From Polaromonas sp. (GTDB lineage Bacteria; Pseudomonadota; Gammaproteobacteria; Burkholderiales; Burkholderiaceae_C), in NCBI RefSeq assembly GCF_016185115.1, contig NZ_JACPOF010000004.1, positions 489,979-553,978 on the forward strand: a stretch of DNA of 64,000 nt, written 5' to 3'. Within the stretch, counting starts at the first letter, position 1. Each line of letters starts with the position of its first letter. Positions 1 to 10,198 of the stretch are shown piece after piece. Below the pieces are notes generated by a model, which worked only from the letters and a program-made list of their open reading frames with translations, had not been told where the DNA came from and ran no database searches. Made by a program: the position numbers and the translations under genes.

Positions 1-1378
1 CCGCACTACCGCCCATGCCGATGCGCATGCCCGGGCCGCCGAGCTGGATCAGCAAGGTGCCGGCCGGGAAAAGAATCTTCTTCGTCAGGCCGGCATCGAT
101 GGTGCCGACCCCGCCGGCGATCATGATGGGCTTGTGATAACCCCAGCGCTGGCCGCCCACCGTCTGTTCATATTCGCGGAAATAACCGGCAAGGTTGGGC
201 CGGCCGAATTCGTTGTTGAAGGCTGCGCCACCCAGCGGGCCTTCGGTCATGATCTGCAGCGGGCTGGCGATGTGTTCGGGCTTGCCGTAGTCGCCATCGA
301 ACAGTTTTGACACCGTGAACCCGGTCAGGCCAGCCTTGGGCTTGGAGCCGCGACCCGTGGCGCCTTCGTCACGAATCTCGCCGCCTGCGCCGGTTGAAGC
401 ACCGGGGAAAGGCGAAATCGCCGTGGGGTGGTTGTGCGTCTCCACCTTCATGAGCACGTGCATGAGCGTGCCATCGGTCGCGCTGTAGGTTTGCAGGCCG
501 TCTTTCTCGGCTGCGTGGAAGTACTCGACCTTGCTGCCTTCCATGATGGAGGCGTTGTCCGAATAGGCCACCACCGTGTGCTGGGGGTTGAGCTTTTCGG
601 TGTTGCGGATCATGCCGAACAGGCTTTTGTCCTGCGGCACGCCGTCAATCGTGAAGTCGGCGTTGAAAATCTTGTGGCGACAGTGTTCACTGTTGGCCTG
701 GGCGAACATCATCAGTTCGACGTCGGTCGGGTTGCGTTTGAGCTGGGTGAAGGCATTGACGAGGTAGTCGATTTCATCAACGGCCAGAGCCAGGCCGAAC
801 TCGCTGTTGGCGGCTTCCAGCGCAGCCTTGCCGCCAGTCAGCACATCAATGGTTTGCAGCGGCGCGGCCTGCAGTTCGGTGAACAGCCCGGCAGCTTCTG
901 CGCGGTCTGACATCACGCTTTCGGTCATGCGGTCATGCAGTAAGGCGGCGATCTGCTGGCGCTGTTCGTCGCTCAGGCTCGCCTTGCCCAGCAATTGCGA
1001 CTTGAACGAGAGGTGGTACTCGGTGATGCGCTCGATGCGGCGGACCGCCAGGCCGCAATTGCGGGCAATGTCGGTCGCCTTGGAGGCCCAGGGCGACACC
1101 GTGCCGAAACGCGGCGTCACCACAAAAATCGATCCCACCACGGCGCTGGTGGGGGGGACGGGCGCCGGTTCGCCATAGGTCAACAAAGCCGCGAGCCGGG
1201 TCTTTTCGACCTCGTCGGGAAGCGCGTCGGTCGCCACCAGATGGACAAAACGGGCCTGGATGCCGCTGATTTTGTCGTGTATGGCTTGCAGGCGGGGGAG
1301 AAGTTGCTGGACGCGGAAATCGCTCAGGGCATTGATGCCCGCAGGCACGCCCTCAAAAGTCGTCAGGTGCAGGGTCAC
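1..1378 (-). CDS. purL: Phosphoribosylformylglycinamidine synthase, N-terminal part (runs off window)
   Basis: This is the first 459 codons of the large single-chain FGAM synthase, which converts FGAR, glutamine and ATP to FGAM in purine biosynthesis in the cytoplasm. The protein opens with [10 protein letters not shown] from a GTG codon at 1378. The FGAM-synthase signature [12 protein letters not shown] lies near residue 230, and the nucleotide-binding segment VETHNHP near residue 310. The family is about 1,330 residues long, so the rest of the synthase domain and the glutaminase domain lie beyond base 1. I chose the GTG because the homologous N-terminus begins there and upstream codons read into non-homologous sequence; no strong ribosome site is visible. 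The gene is divergent from map, with about 180 bp between them. Identification is firm; the start is moderately sure. Confidence 0.95.
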   Translation of the reverse strand, partial: MTLHLTTFEGVPAGINALSDFRVQQLLPRLQAIHDKISGIQARFVHLVATDALPDEVEKTRLAALLTYGEPAPVPPTSAVVGSIFVVTPRFGTVSPWASKATDIARNCGLAVRRIERITEYHLSFKSQLLGKASLSDEQRQQIAALLHDRMTESVMSDRAEAAGLFTELQAAPLQTIDVLTGGKAALEAANSEFGLALAVDEIDYLVNAFTQLKRNPTDVELMMFAQANSEHCRHKIFNADFTIDGVPQDKSLFGMIRNTEKLNPQHTVVAYSDNASIMEGSKVEYFHAAEKDGLQTYSATDGTLMHVLMKVETHNHPTAISPFPGASTGAGGEIRDEGATGRGSKPKAGLTGFTVSKLFDGDYGKPEHIASPLQIMTEGPLGGAAFNNEFGRPNLAGYFREYEQTVGGQRWGYHKPIMIAGGVGTIDAGLTKKILFPAGTLLIQLGGPGMRIGMGGSA

Positions 1379-1556
1379 GGTAGCGGTGGCCTTGAATGTT
1401 GTGGCGGGCAGCGGAACTGCCCTGCGGGTTAGGCACCATCGGATGCAGGTGCGCGTTAACCCTGAATTTTACCAGCGCACCATGGCACCATTTCGGGGCT
1501 CTTTTCGACAAATCCTCAGTCGCCAAATGGGCAGGACACAGTGGGATAATCAGGGT

Positions 1557-2396
1557 ATGAGCATTACGTACAAAAACGCGGAAGAAATCGAAGGCATGCG
1601 GGTGGCCTGCAGGCTGGCTTCGGAAGTACTTGATTACCTGACCCCCTTTGTCAAAGCCGGTGTGACGACCCGCGAAATCGACAAGCTGGCCAACGACTAC
1701 ATGGTCAACGTGCAGGGCACGGTTTCGGCCACACTGGGCTATCAGCCACCGGGTTACCCGCCCTACCCCGCCTCCCTCTGCACATCCCTGAACCACGTGG
1801 TCTGCCACGGCATTCCGAACGACAAGCCGCTTAAAAAAGGCGACATCATGAACATTGATGTCACCGTCATCACCAAGGATGGCTGGTTTGGCGACAACAG
1901 CCGCATGTACATGATTGGTGATGTTTCCATCGCTGCCAAACGCCTGTGCCGCGTCACCTTCGAAGCCATGTGGCACGGCATCATGCGCGTCAAGCCTGGC
2001 GTGCGCCTGGGCGATATCGGTTTTGCCATCCAGACCTTTGCCGAGAGCCAGGGTTTTACCATCGTGCGCGAATTCTGCGGTCACGGCATAGGCAAAAAAT
2101 TCCATGAAGATCCGCAGGTGCTGCATTACGGCCGCCCCGGCACGCTGGAAGAACTCAAGCCCGGCATGACTTTCACGATTGAGCCCATGATCAATGCCGG
2201 CAAGCGCGACATCAAGGACGGCCCCGAGAAAGACGGCTGGACCATCGTCACGCGTGACCATTCGCTGTCCGCCCAATGGGAGCACACCATACTCGTGACC
2301 GAGACGGGCTACGAAGTGCTGACCATGTCCGCAGGCAGCCCTGAAACGCCTGCTTTTGTGCCGCGCCAGCAGGTCGCCCAGGCCGTTGGCGCCTGA
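1557..2396 (+). CDS. map: Methionine aminopeptidase type I
   Basis: Removes the initiator methionine from nascent proteins in the cytoplasm. The 279-residue product, starting MSITYKNAEEI, has the type I metal-binding set: His in the HGIPND segment, the two Asp of NIDVTVITKDGWFGDNSRM, His in the GHGIG segment, Glu in FTIEPMI and Glu in QWEHTI. Codons continue in frame upstream of 1557, but they are not conserved and would cross the purL promoter region, so the ATG at 1557 is preferred. glnD begins 28 bp downstream on the same strand, an arrangement common in proteobacteria. A second, diverged map copy lies at 27285-28031; this one, next to glnD, looks like the primary copy. Confidence 0.96.
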   Translation: MSITYKNAEEIEGMRVACRLASEVLDYLTPFVKAGVTTREIDKLANDYMVNVQGTVSATLGYQPPGYPPYPASLCTSLNHVVCHGIPNDKPLKKGDIMNIDVTVITKDGWFGDNSRMYMIGDVSIAAKRLCRVTFEAMWHGIMRVKPGVRLGDIGFAIQTFAESQGFTIVREFCGHGIGKKFHEDPQVLHYGRPGTLEELKPGMTFTIEPMINAGKRDIKDGPEKDGWTIVTRDHSLSAQWEHTILVTETGYEVLTMSAGSPETPAFVPRQQVAQAVGA

Positions 2397-2424
2397 TGCC
2401 GCTGCAGGCATCAAACATCAGGCC

Positions 2425-5016
2425 ATGACCGACCTGGCAAAGGTGCGCGAGGACTATCGCGCCGGCAAGACCGCACTGTTTGAGTCCCTGGCCGCCAGCG
2501 GCTCGTCAACGCGCGGCATTCACGGCCTGTTGCAAAAGCTTGCGAAACACACCGATGCCACGCTGCAACTGCTCTGGCAGATTGCAGATTTTCCGCCATC
2601 GGCCTGCCTCGTGGCTGCCGGCGGTTTTGGCCGCGGTGAGTTGTTCCCCCACTCGGACGTGGACGTTTTGCTGCTGTTGCCGGACGACGCCAGGGTGGAG
2701 CAGGACCCTGCGCTCAAGGCCAAAATTGAAAGTTTTATCAGCAGTTGCTGGGACAGCGGCCTTGAAATCGGCTCCAGTGTCCGTACCGTTGCCGACTGCG
2801 CCGAAGAAGCGGCCAAGGACGTCACGGTACAGACCTCCCTGCTGGAAGCGCGCCTGATCGCCGGGCAGAAGAAGAATTTCACCCGCCTGTGTAAAAAGCT
2901 TGATGCGCTGCTGGACCCCAAGGCCTTTTTTGTCGCCAAGACGCTGGAGATGCGCCAGCGGCACAACAAGTTTGAAAATACGCCCTACTCACTGGAGCCC
3001 AATTGCAAGGAGTCCCCGGGTGGCCTGCGCGATTTGCAGGTGGTGCTCTGGGTGGCAAGGGCGGCCGGCCTGGGCAAGTCGTGGGATGAACTGGCGCGCA
3101 GCGGGCTGGCCACGGCTTTTGAAGTCCGCCAGATCAAGACCAACGAGGCCCTGCTCAGCCTGATCCGGGCACGTTTGCACGTCATTTCAGGCCGCCGCGA
3201 AGACCGGCTGGTGTTTGACCTGCAGACGGCCGTAGCGGAATCGTTCGGGTATTCGGCCGAGGCCGACGATGGCAGCAAGGTGCCGCGCAGGGCCAGCGAG
3301 GCGCTGATGAAGCGTTATTACTGGGCGGCCAAGGCAGTGACCCAGCTCAACCAGATCCTGCTGCTCAACATCGAAGAGCGCCTCAACCCAAGCAATTACC
3401 CGCCACGCGTCATCAACGAGCGTTTTCTGGACAAGGCCGGCATGCTGGAAGTCGCGAATGACGACCTCTATGTGCGCGAGCCGCACGCGATTCTTGAAAC
3501 CTTCCTGCTTTTTGAGACCGATGTCGGCATCAAGGGCCTGTCGGCACGCACCCTGCGTGCGCTTTACAACGCGCGCGGCGTGATGACGGCGAAGTTCCGC
3601 AATGACCCGGTCAACCGCAACACCTTCAGGCAGATATTGCAGTAGCCCGAAGGCATCACACACGCCATGCGGCTCATGAACCAGACCTCTGTACTGGGCC
3701 GCTATTTGTGGATATTCCGCAAGATCGTGGGGCAGATGCAGCACGACCTCTTCCATGTCTACACGGTGGACCAGCACATCCTGATGGTGCTGCGCAATGT
3801 GCGGCGCTTCTTCATGGCCGAGCACTCGCATGAATACCCCATGTGTTCGCAGCTTGCCGCCGGCTGGGACAAGCCCTGGATTCTCTACATCGCCGCGCTC
3901 TTTCATGACATTGCCAAGGGCCGCGGCGGCGATCATTCCGAGCTCGGCTGCAAGGACGTGCGCACCTTCTGCCGCCAGCACGGCATTGCCACTGAAGACG
4001 CCAAACTGGCAGAGTTCCTGGTCGGCGAACACCTGACCATGAGCCGCATCGCGCAGAAGGAAGACCTCAGCGATCCGGAAGTCATCGCCACCTTTGCCAG
4101 ACGCGTGGGCAACGAGCGTTACCTGACAGCTCTTTACCTGCTGACGGTGGCAGACATTCGCGGCACCAGCCCCAAGGTCTGGAACGCCTGGAAAGGCAAG
4201 CTGCTGGAAGACCTGTACCGCTACACCCTGCGCGTGCTGGGTGGCCGCGCACCCGATGCAGATGCAGAAGTCGAGTCACGCAAACGCGAGGCACTGACCA
4301 CGCTCGCTTTGCATGCAGAGCCGTTTGAGGCGCACAAGGCGCTCTGGGACACGCTGGACGTCAGCTATTTCATGCGCCACGACGCATCCGACATCGCCTG
4401 GCACGCACGCCAGCTGTCACGCCATGTGGGCAAGGCCAAAGCCATCGTGCGTGCGCGGCGGTCGTCGGCGGGTGAAGGCATGCAGGTGCTCGTCTACACG
4501 CCGGACGCATCGGATCTTTTTGCCCGCATCTGCGGTTACTTTGACCAGGCCGGGTTCAGCATTCTTGATGCCAAGGTGCATACCGCCAAGAACGGTTACG
4601 CGCTGGATACCTTCCAGGTGGTCAACCCTGACCTGAGCGACCATTACCGGGAGCTTGCGGCCATGGTTGAGGCTGACCTTGACCGGACCATCGAAACCCC
4701 CGGACCACTGCCTCCACCGGGCAAAGGCAGGATTTCACGCCGGGTCAAAAGCTTTCCGATTGCACCGCGCGTGGACCTCAGGCCCGATGAAAAGGCGCAG
4801 CGCTGGCTGCTCAGCGTTTCTGCCAGCGACCGTGCGGGCCTGCTCTACCTCATCGCCCGCGTGCTGGCCAAGCACCACATCAACCTGCAACTTGCCAAGG
4901 TCACGACGCTGGGCGAGCGGGTGGAAGATACCTTCCTGATTGATGGACCGGAACTGCAGCACAACAAGGCGCAGATCGCCATCGAAACAGAGCTGCTGCA
5001 GGCCCTGAACGCCTGA
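2425..5016 (+). pseudogene. glnD: [Protein-PII] uridylyltransferase/uridylyl-removing enzyme, interrupted by an in-frame amber codon
   Basis: GlnD is the glutamine sensor that uridylylates and de-uridylylates PII proteins. The reading frame is full-length (864 codons) and homologous throughout, but codon 407, at 3643-3645, is TAG. There is no frameshift: codons before and after it are in the same phase. Upstream lies the nucleotidyltransferase domain, with a G-G-F-G-R-G-E-L-F motif and the D-V-D metal pair near residues 66-85. Downstream lie the HD phosphohydrolase domain (L-F-H-D-I-A-K near residue 491) and two ACT domains (about 687-760 and 794-860). The amber probably replaces a CAG glutamine ([11 protein letters not shown] is the expected sequence). 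ATG codons at 3667 and 3676 could restart the C-terminal half, though with only a distant GAAGG as ribosome site. It may be a real nonsense mutation, a split gene or a base-call error. Confidence 0.9.
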
Positions 5017-5028
5017 CTCCCCGATGCG

Positions 5029-5760
5029 TCAGGCCACGACGGGCTCCATGCCCGCCTGCTCGGTCTTGACGTAGCGCAGCACCCTGCCCTTATAGGCCCC
5101 GCCCTCGGGAAGCACCGTGATGCGCATCTCGGTGTGGACATAACCCAGCACATTCATCTTGCGGGTAAAGCTGGCCCGGTTGCCACGGTCGGGGTCAACG
5201 ATCAGCACTTCTGCACCGGGGTTGGTGTGCAGGTTGATGAACTGCGACAGGGCCTGCGGCTGGTCCCGGTCATAGAGTACATCGCTGCCGATGATGAGGT
5301 CAAATCGTGTGAGCAGGGGGTTATCGCGCGACCAGTTGCCGGTCTGGTACTTCATGGCCGGCAAATGGTTGAGCCTGAGGTTTTCAAGCAGGAAGGCTGC
5401 CGTCAACGGGTGGCAGTCGCTGGCGGTGATGTTGCCCCCGCGCCGGTGTATCACAAGGCTGGCCAGCGCCAGGCCGCAACCCAGCTCAAGAATGCGCTTG
5501 CCTTCAAGCTCATAGGTTTGCATGACATTCGCCAGCACGTGGCCTGATGGCCAGAGCATGCCAAACAGCGGCCAGGCGGCAGAAGAAATGCCCTGCGCCT
5601 CAGCCAGTCCGTCAGGATCATGAAACTGCTGGCGGTCCAGCAGGGAGCGTATCTGCAGGTCAGCGCCGCTGCCACTCACGGTTTCAAACTTCAGTTTGTA
5701 AGGCAAGGCCTCCGGGTTGGCCGGAGGAGCCTGCGCTGCGGGCTTTGGCGTGGGTGACAT
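5029..5760 (-). CDS. Class I SAM-dependent methyltransferase
   Basis: A 243-residue Rossmann-fold methyltransferase. Motif I is ILELGCGLALASLV, followed by the acidic end of strand 2 in ITASDCHPL and the motif IV-like DLIIGSDVLYD. This layout matches the methyltransferase-16 family, which includes protein lysine methyltransferases, but the substrate cannot be told from sequence. The start at 5760 is chosen over an ATG 13 codons upstream because GGAGG sits eight bases before it. The N-terminal 25 residues are rich in Pro and Ala and probably disordered. It is convergent with glnD; a short hairpin spans the glnD stop. It is last in the minus-strand series below the catabolic genes, but probably unrelated to them. 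Confidence 0.8.
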   Translation of the reverse strand: MSPTPKPAAQAPPANPEALPYKLKFETVSGSGADLQIRSLLDRQQFHDPDGLAEAQGISSAAWPLFGMLWPSGHVLANVMQTYELEGKRILELGCGLALASLVIHRRGGNITASDCHPLTAAFLLENLRLNHLPAMKYQTGNWSRDNPLLTRFDLIIGSDVLYDRDQPQALSQFINLHTNPGAEVLIVDPDRGNRASFTRKMNVLGYVHTEMRITVLPEGGAYKGRVLRYVKTEQAGMEPVVA

Positions 5761-5820
5761 CCGGAAATCCTCCAGCGCATCACACGCCAAGCCAGGCAAA
5801 AGAACCTGCTGCAGTGTACG

Positions 5821-5840
5821 CCCCGGGGTATGACCCGGGG
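5821..5840. other. GC-only hairpin between two minus-strand genes
   Basis: A 7-bp perfect stem (CCCCGGG/CCCGGGG) closes a 6-base loop between the GlcG-like gene and the methyltransferase gene. There is no run of T on either side, so it is not a standard intrinsic terminator. It may pause transcription or stabilise the 3' end of the upstream message. Function is unproven. Confidence 0.4.
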
Positions 5841-5862
5841 ACTTGTACTGCGATAGCTGCCG

Positions 5863-6363
5863 TCAGCTGCCGAGAGAGGCGGCAATCCTGTCTATGCCCA
5901 CCTGCGCACAGGCAGCATCCTTTTCGCCGCCCGGTGCACCTGAAATGCCCACCGCGCCGACAAGCTCCTTGTTGCCCGCAAAAATCGGCAGGCCGCCTTC
6001 GATGGTGGTGATTTTTTCAAGCTGCATGAAACCGGCCAGATTGGGCTGGACACGCTTGGCCATATCTGCACTCGGGCTGCGTGTCGTGAACGCCGTGTAG
6101 GCCTTGCGCAGGCTGTTTTCAACCGTGTGCGGGTTGACGCCGTCATCGCTGAGCACGACGGCCGTGCGTGCATGGCGGTTGAGCACGGTGATGCTGACCT
6201 TGTAGCCGTCTGCGCGGCAGCGTTCAAGTGCGGCGGTTGCAAGGGTCATGGCCGAGCTCAGTGAAATGCTGCGCTCGCTGACCAGGCCGGGTGCGGTCTG
6301 TGCCATGGCCGTACCTGCAACAAGGCATGCAGCCATCATCAAAATATTCTTTGTCCTGCGCAT
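5863..6363 (-). CDS. Exported GlcG/HbpS-family heme-binding-like protein
   Basis: A 166-residue protein with a cleavable signal peptide (hydrophobic stretch ending GTAMAQ, cut near residue 21), so it is predicted to be periplasmic. The rest is one GlcG/HbpS (formerly DUF336) domain, with the typical LATAALERCRADGYKVSITVLN opening split over two strands and the late GGLPIFAGNKELVGAVGISG segment. Family members bind heme or small ligands and often accompany catabolic or redox genes; their exact role is unsettled. GGAGACAGG directly precedes the ATG and fixes the start. The SDR gene upstream on the same strand ends 77 bp away, so it may be the last gene of the minus-strand catabolic transcript. 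Confidence 0.83.
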   Translation of the reverse strand: MRRTKNILMMAACLVAGTAMAQTAPGLVSERSISLSSAMTLATAALERCRADGYKVSITVLNRHARTAVVLSDDGVNPHTVENSLRKAYTAFTTRSPSADMAKRVQPNLAGFMQLEKITTIEGGLPIFAGNKELVGAVGISGAPGGEKDAACAQVGIDRIAASLGS

Positions 6364-6440
6364 CCTGTCTCCGATGTTTGAATGGTTATGGAGAGCGCAG
6401 TTTAGGGCCGGGCGAGCCCGGCGTCCATGGGACAGGACAA

Positions 6441-7277
6441 TCAGGCCGACAGGAAATGCCCCGGCGTTGAAGCGCCGCGGGCACCTTCCGCAGCAGGCAA
6501 TGCCTCATCCCACAGGCGGGCGATATAGCGGCTGCCGGTTTTGCCATTTGATGCATCCGAACACAGCCAGCCTATCCCGCGCCGCATGATGGCGGCCGGC
6601 AGCAGGTTGCCGTCTGCGCCGCGCTTGTTCTCGCTGGGCGGCAGCAGGTCGGTATCGGCTGCGCCCCCTGGCAGGTAGACGTTGACGTCAACACCCTTGC
6701 CCTCAAGGTCCTGCGACCAGACTTTTGACATGGCTTCCATCGCCGCCTTGGAGGGGCCGTAGGGCGAATAGCCCTTGCGCACCATGGTCGGGTCGCTGGT
6801 CGAGATATTGATGACCTTGCCGAAACCTTTGGAGATCATGTGCGGCACACAGGCCCGGCTCATGTTGAACACACCGTTAACGTTGGTGCCCATGATGCTG
6901 CTCCAGTGCTGCGGCTCTATTTCCCAGAACGGCACGGGTTTGGTGTTGAAGGTTTCACTGATCAGGCGCATGCCCTGCCCTGCGTTGTTGACCAGCACAT
7001 GCAGCGCACCGAATTTCTCCAGCGTGAATTTCAAAACGCTTTCGCAGGCCGCGAAGTTGCTGACATCGGCGGCAATGCCCAGCACACGCCCTTCGCCGGC
7101 AACGGCCTTCGCCATGGCAACGGTTTCGCACATGGCCTCAGACTCTGACGCGCCGGTGACAACCACCCTGGCGCCCAGCGCAGCCAGTTCAAGGGCCATT
7201 TCGCGACCCAGGCCGCGTACGCCGCCCGTGATGATGACCACGCGGTCCTGCAGGGACGCATCTTTGGCTTGTGACAT
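6441..7277 (-). CDS. SDR-family NAD(P)-dependent oxidoreductase
   Basis: A 278-residue classical short-chain dehydrogenase/reductase, which would interconvert an alcohol and a ketone or aldehyde. The cofactor loop is TGGVRGLG (residues 18-25), followed by VNNAG. The catalytic serine is in INISTSD and the Tyr-Lys pair is in YGPSK. A C-terminal extension beyond the usual 250 residues ends in a short Ala/Gly-rich tail. It lies downstream of the thiamine-diphosphate enzyme in the same direction, so it could act on the aldehyde or alpha-hydroxy ketone that enzyme makes. That link is inference; the family assignment is firm. Confidence 0.87.
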   Translation of the reverse strand: MSQAKDASLQDRVVIITGGVRGLGREMALELAALGARVVVTGASESEAMCETVAMAKAVAGEGRVLGIAADVSNFAACESVLKFTLEKFGALHVLVNNAGQGMRLISETFNTKPVPFWEIEPQHWSSIMGTNVNGVFNMSRACVPHMISKGFGKVINISTSDPTMVRKGYSPYGPSKAAMEAMSKVWSQDLEGKGVDVNVYLPGGAADTDLLPPSENKRGADGNLLPAAIMRRGIGWLCSDASNGKTGSRYIARLWDEALPAAEGARGASTPGHFLSA

Positions 7278-7354
7278 GAATGACTTTCAGAAATTGGAAA
7301 AATCAAAACGCACGGGCACGGCGAGCAGGATGCCCGGCCATGCGCGTGGTGAAC

Positions 7355-9124
7355 TCAGTATTTGCAGACGACGTTGAGCAGGGCCTGGCGCTTCTCGTGG
7401 ATGACAGCATGCATGGCCCTTTCCATCGCAGCCTTGAGTTGCGATGGGTCTTCGACACGTTCACCGTAGGCCCCGCTGGCTTCGGCGATTTTTTCGAAAG
7501 CCGGTGACGGGCTCAGGTCGGCCAGCAACCTGCAGTCGTTGTTGGCCGATACGCCGTCCCTGTACATCGCAGATGTCGAATTCCGGACCGCGCCATAAAG
7601 CTGGTTGTTGTAGATCACGACCAGCACCGGCAAATTCTGGGCGGCAGAAACCCAGTGGCATGCCGTCGGGTTGTCAAAAACATAAGCGCCATCGCCAAGC
7701 GTGGCCACCACCAGCTTGTCGGGGCTGGCCAGCTTCACGCCCAGCGCGGCGCCAAGACCCCAGCCGAGCCCGCCTGCAGGGCTTTGCCCGAGGAAACTGC
7801 CGCTTTGCTCGCGATCCACGTGCTCCAGCCGCAGGGGATATTCGTTCACCAGGATCGCATCAGGCCCGGCCACGTCAGAGATACACCGGCTTATCTGTTC
7901 GGGGGTGATGTGGGCAGCCTGGCTGGCCTTTTCAGCCTGCACCCGCCATCCGTCACGCAAGGCAGTGCGACGTGATGCAATCAGGCTGCGGCGTTCCGCC
8001 ACAGACGCAGCTTCTGGTGACGTTTCCGGCAGCAATCTGGCCAGTTCCGTTCCCAGCGCCTGAAGCGCCACAGTGGCGTCGGCACGAATGGATATGTCGA
8101 CAGGAAAGGCCCTGGCCGGGTAGCGCGAAAACGCCGGGTCTTCACCAATGTGCACCACCTTGCAATCGGCCGGCGGATTTTCAAGCGAAGGTATCCAGGG
8201 CACATCGCACTCCAGCACGATGACCAGGTCGGCGTCCTGCAAAAACGGCCTGGTCTGAAAGCCCAGGTGCATGTCGTGGCTGGTGGGCAGGCAGACATAG
8301 CGGCCATAGAGCGTAATCACGCCAATGGCGTACTGCTGTGTCAGTGCCGACAGGGCGTCAAACCCGGCAGGCGTACGTCCCGATGTCGACGTGATGATGA
8401 GCGGACGTTTCGCCTTCGCCACCAGTGCGGCAAGCTCCTGTATCGCTGCCGGTTCGGGCCAGGCCGCACCCGCGACCGCGCGAATACGCCTTGGCTCCGT
8501 TACCGCAATCGAAGTACTGACAATTTCACGCGGCAATGACAGGTAGGCCGGGCCGCGCGGCGACGACATCATCAGCTCCATCGCCCGGTCCACCGCGTTG
8601 ACCGTCTCTGTGGCGATCTTCAGTTCATAGTCCCACTTGACGAACTCGCGCAGCATGCCGGCCTGGTCGAACATCTCCTGTGCCCAGTGGATATTGCGGC
8701 TTCGTGAGCCATGCAGGCCGGTCTCGGTGATGGGGGTGCGCCCCGCCATGAGCAGGATGGGGGCGTTGTCGCGGTTGGCATTTGCCGCACCGTTGACAGT
8801 GTTGGCCGTGCCCACGTTCACATGGACCATCACGGCCTGTGGGCGACCAGTCACCAGATACACGCCGTGGGCTATGGCGACAGCGGCGTTTTCGTGCGTG
8901 ACGACAATCGGCTTTGGAATTGATTTTGCGATCTCCGGGTCGGCTTCTGCCATCGAAAACGCTTCGACAATCGCCGGAAAATCAGTCCCGGGGTTGCAGA
9001 AAAAATAATCCACGCCGTGAGCCTTGAGCCGTCGCAGCATCACAAGCGCTGCAAGTTCCTGCTTCATGGCACCCGCAGGGGCAAAGGATTTTTGATCGAT
9101 GGTCAAGGCAGACATGTCACCCAT
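7355..9124 (-). CDS. Thiamine-diphosphate-dependent enzyme (acetolactate synthase/benzoylformate decarboxylase-like)
   Basis: A 589-residue three-domain ThDP enzyme. The N-terminal PYR domain has the activating glutamate in THENAAVAIAHG (E78). The C-terminal PP domain has the Mg-ThDP motif beginning GDGAYVF and closing with the Asn-rich VVIYNNQLYG. Enzymes of this family decarboxylate a 2-oxo acid and release the aldehyde or transfer it to a second carbonyl. No small regulatory subunit (ilvH type) is beside it, which argues against a role in branched-chain amino acid synthesis and for a catabolic decarboxylase or lyase. The Bug receptor genes lie upstream in the same direction, 53 bp away. 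An ATG three codons in is an alternative start; neither has a clear ribosome site. Confidence 0.85.
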   Translation of the reverse strand: MGDMSALTIDQKSFAPAGAMKQELAALVMLRRLKAHGVDYFFCNPGTDFPAIVEAFSMAEADPEIAKSIPKPIVVTHENAAVAIAHGVYLVTGRPQAVMVHVNVGTANTVNGAANANRDNAPILLMAGRTPITETGLHGSRSRNIHWAQEMFDQAGMLREFVKWDYELKIATETVNAVDRAMELMMSSPRGPAYLSLPREIVSTSIAVTEPRRIRAVAGAAWPEPAAIQELAALVAKAKRPLIITSTSGRTPAGFDALSALTQQYAIGVITLYGRYVCLPTSHDMHLGFQTRPFLQDADLVIVLECDVPWIPSLENPPADCKVVHIGEDPAFSRYPARAFPVDISIRADATVALQALGTELARLLPETSPEAASVAERRSLIASRRTALRDGWRVQAEKASQAAHITPEQISRCISDVAGPDAILVNEYPLRLEHVDREQSGSFLGQSPAGGLGWGLGAALGVKLASPDKLVVATLGDGAYVFDNPTACHWVSAAQNLPVLVVIYNNQLYGAVRNSTSAMYRDGVSANNDCRLLADLSPSPAFEKIAEASGAYGERVEDPSQLKAAMERAMHAVIHEKRQALLNVVCKY

Positions 9125-9177
9125 AAATATTCAGTCCAGAAAAAGTTGCCGGCAGCTTTATGCGCTGCCGCAGAGGT

Positions 9178-10152
9178 TTATTTGATGGAGGCACCAGACA
9201 GCCGGATGACTTCGGTCAGGCGCTCGGTGTCCTTCCTGATGCGTGATTCAAACTGGGCAGTGCTGCCGCCCACCACCTCGCCGCCAGCGACACGTATGGT
9301 TTCAATGACTGCGGGGTCCTTGAGGGCCCGGCTGGTTTCCTCCTGAAGGCGAACCACGATGTCTTTGGGGGTGCGCGCAGGCACCAGCAAGCCAAACCAG
9401 CCCGTCAGTTCGTAGTCGGGAATGCCCAGTGCCTCTGCAACCGTCGGCACGTCAGGCAGCAATGCGGAACGCTTCGCTGATGTCACCGCAAGGGCCTTGA
9501 GTTTTCCGGCTTTCACGAATTGCAGCGCGACCGGCAAATTCACAAACCCGACCTGAAGGGTTCCACCGATGTGGTCGGTTGTGGCCTGCGCATTGCCCTG
9601 ATAAGCAACATGGGTGAATTTGGCGCCGGCTTTCACTGCCAGCAGTTCTGCCGCCAGATGGTTGGAACTGCCTGCGCCAGGACTGCCGTAGTTGAGTTTT
9701 CCGGGCTCCTTTTTGGCAAGGTCAACCAGTTCCCTTATCGATTTCACTGGAATGGAGGGATGCACGGTGACAACGTTGACGAGCTCGGCAACTTCAATAA
9801 CGGGCGTCAGGTCCTTTGACGGACTGAATGGCATGCTGGCATACAGGGCAGGATTCGCGGCAAGCGGCAGGCCATTGATGAGGATGGTGTAGCCGTCCGG
9901 CGCGGCCTTGGCCACAAAGTCACTGCCTATGTTGGTGCCAGCGCCCGGTTTGTACTCAACAATCACCGGCTGCCCGAGCGACTCCTGGAGCTTGATGGCG
10001 ATGGCACGCGCAAAAATATCGCCAGTGCCGCCCGGCGTCGCCGCCACGATGATCTTGATGGGCCTGGCGGGATAAGACTGCGCCACTGCCAGGCCTGGCA
10101 GCGTTGTCGCCAGCAACGAAGCTGCGGCGGAAAGCAGAAAATGACGACGCAT
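9178..10152 (-). CDS. Bug-family (TctC-like) periplasmic solute-binding protein
   Basis: A 324-residue tripartite-tricarboxylate-type receptor. The signal peptide ends LPGLAVAQ, and the mature part starts SYPARPIKIIV, the standard Bug opening. The ligand-side loops ATPGGTGDIFARA and GAGTNIG are present. Bug proteins bind carboxylates, aromatic acids, amides or nicotinate-like ligands in the periplasm. The start at 10152 has AGGA upstream; the frame reads 22 codons further back, but these are not signal-like. It is adjacent and paralogous to the next gene. No TctA/TctB membrane partner is in the window, so it may work as an orphan sensor or share a distant transporter. Confidence 0.92.
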   Translation of the reverse strand: MRRHFLLSAAASLLATTLPGLAVAQSYPARPIKIIVAATPGGTGDIFARAIAIKLQESLGQPVIVEYKPGAGTNIGSDFVAKAAPDGYTILINGLPLAANPALYASMPFSPSKDLTPVIEVAELVNVVTVHPSIPVKSIRELVDLAKKEPGKLNYGSPGAGSSNHLAAELLAVKAGAKFTHVAYQGNAQATTDHIGGTLQVGFVNLPVALQFVKAGKLKALAVTSAKRSALLPDVPTVAEALGIPDYELTGWFGLLVPARTPKDIVVRLQEETSRALKDPAVIETIRVAGGEVVGGSTAQFESRIRKDTERLTEVIRLSGASIK

Positions 10153-10198
10153 CTGGGTTCCTGTGAGGATGGGAGGCAAAAAAAATTGATCGGCAGTG

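Noticed and set aside
1353..2414. Long minus-strand open frame opposite map
   Set aside because: It lies wholly opposite a conserved methionine aminopeptidase and its translation resembles no known protein; long antisense frames are expected in GC-rich DNA.
5011..5034. Intrinsic terminator between glnD and the methyltransferase
   Set aside because: The 7-bp stem GCCTGAC/GTCAGGC overlaps the glnD stop and is not followed by a T run on either strand.
7355..9124. Acetolactate synthase for valine/isoleucine synthesis
   Set aside because: No regulatory small subunit or ilvC is adjacent, and the context is catabolic; kept as a generic ThDP enzyme.
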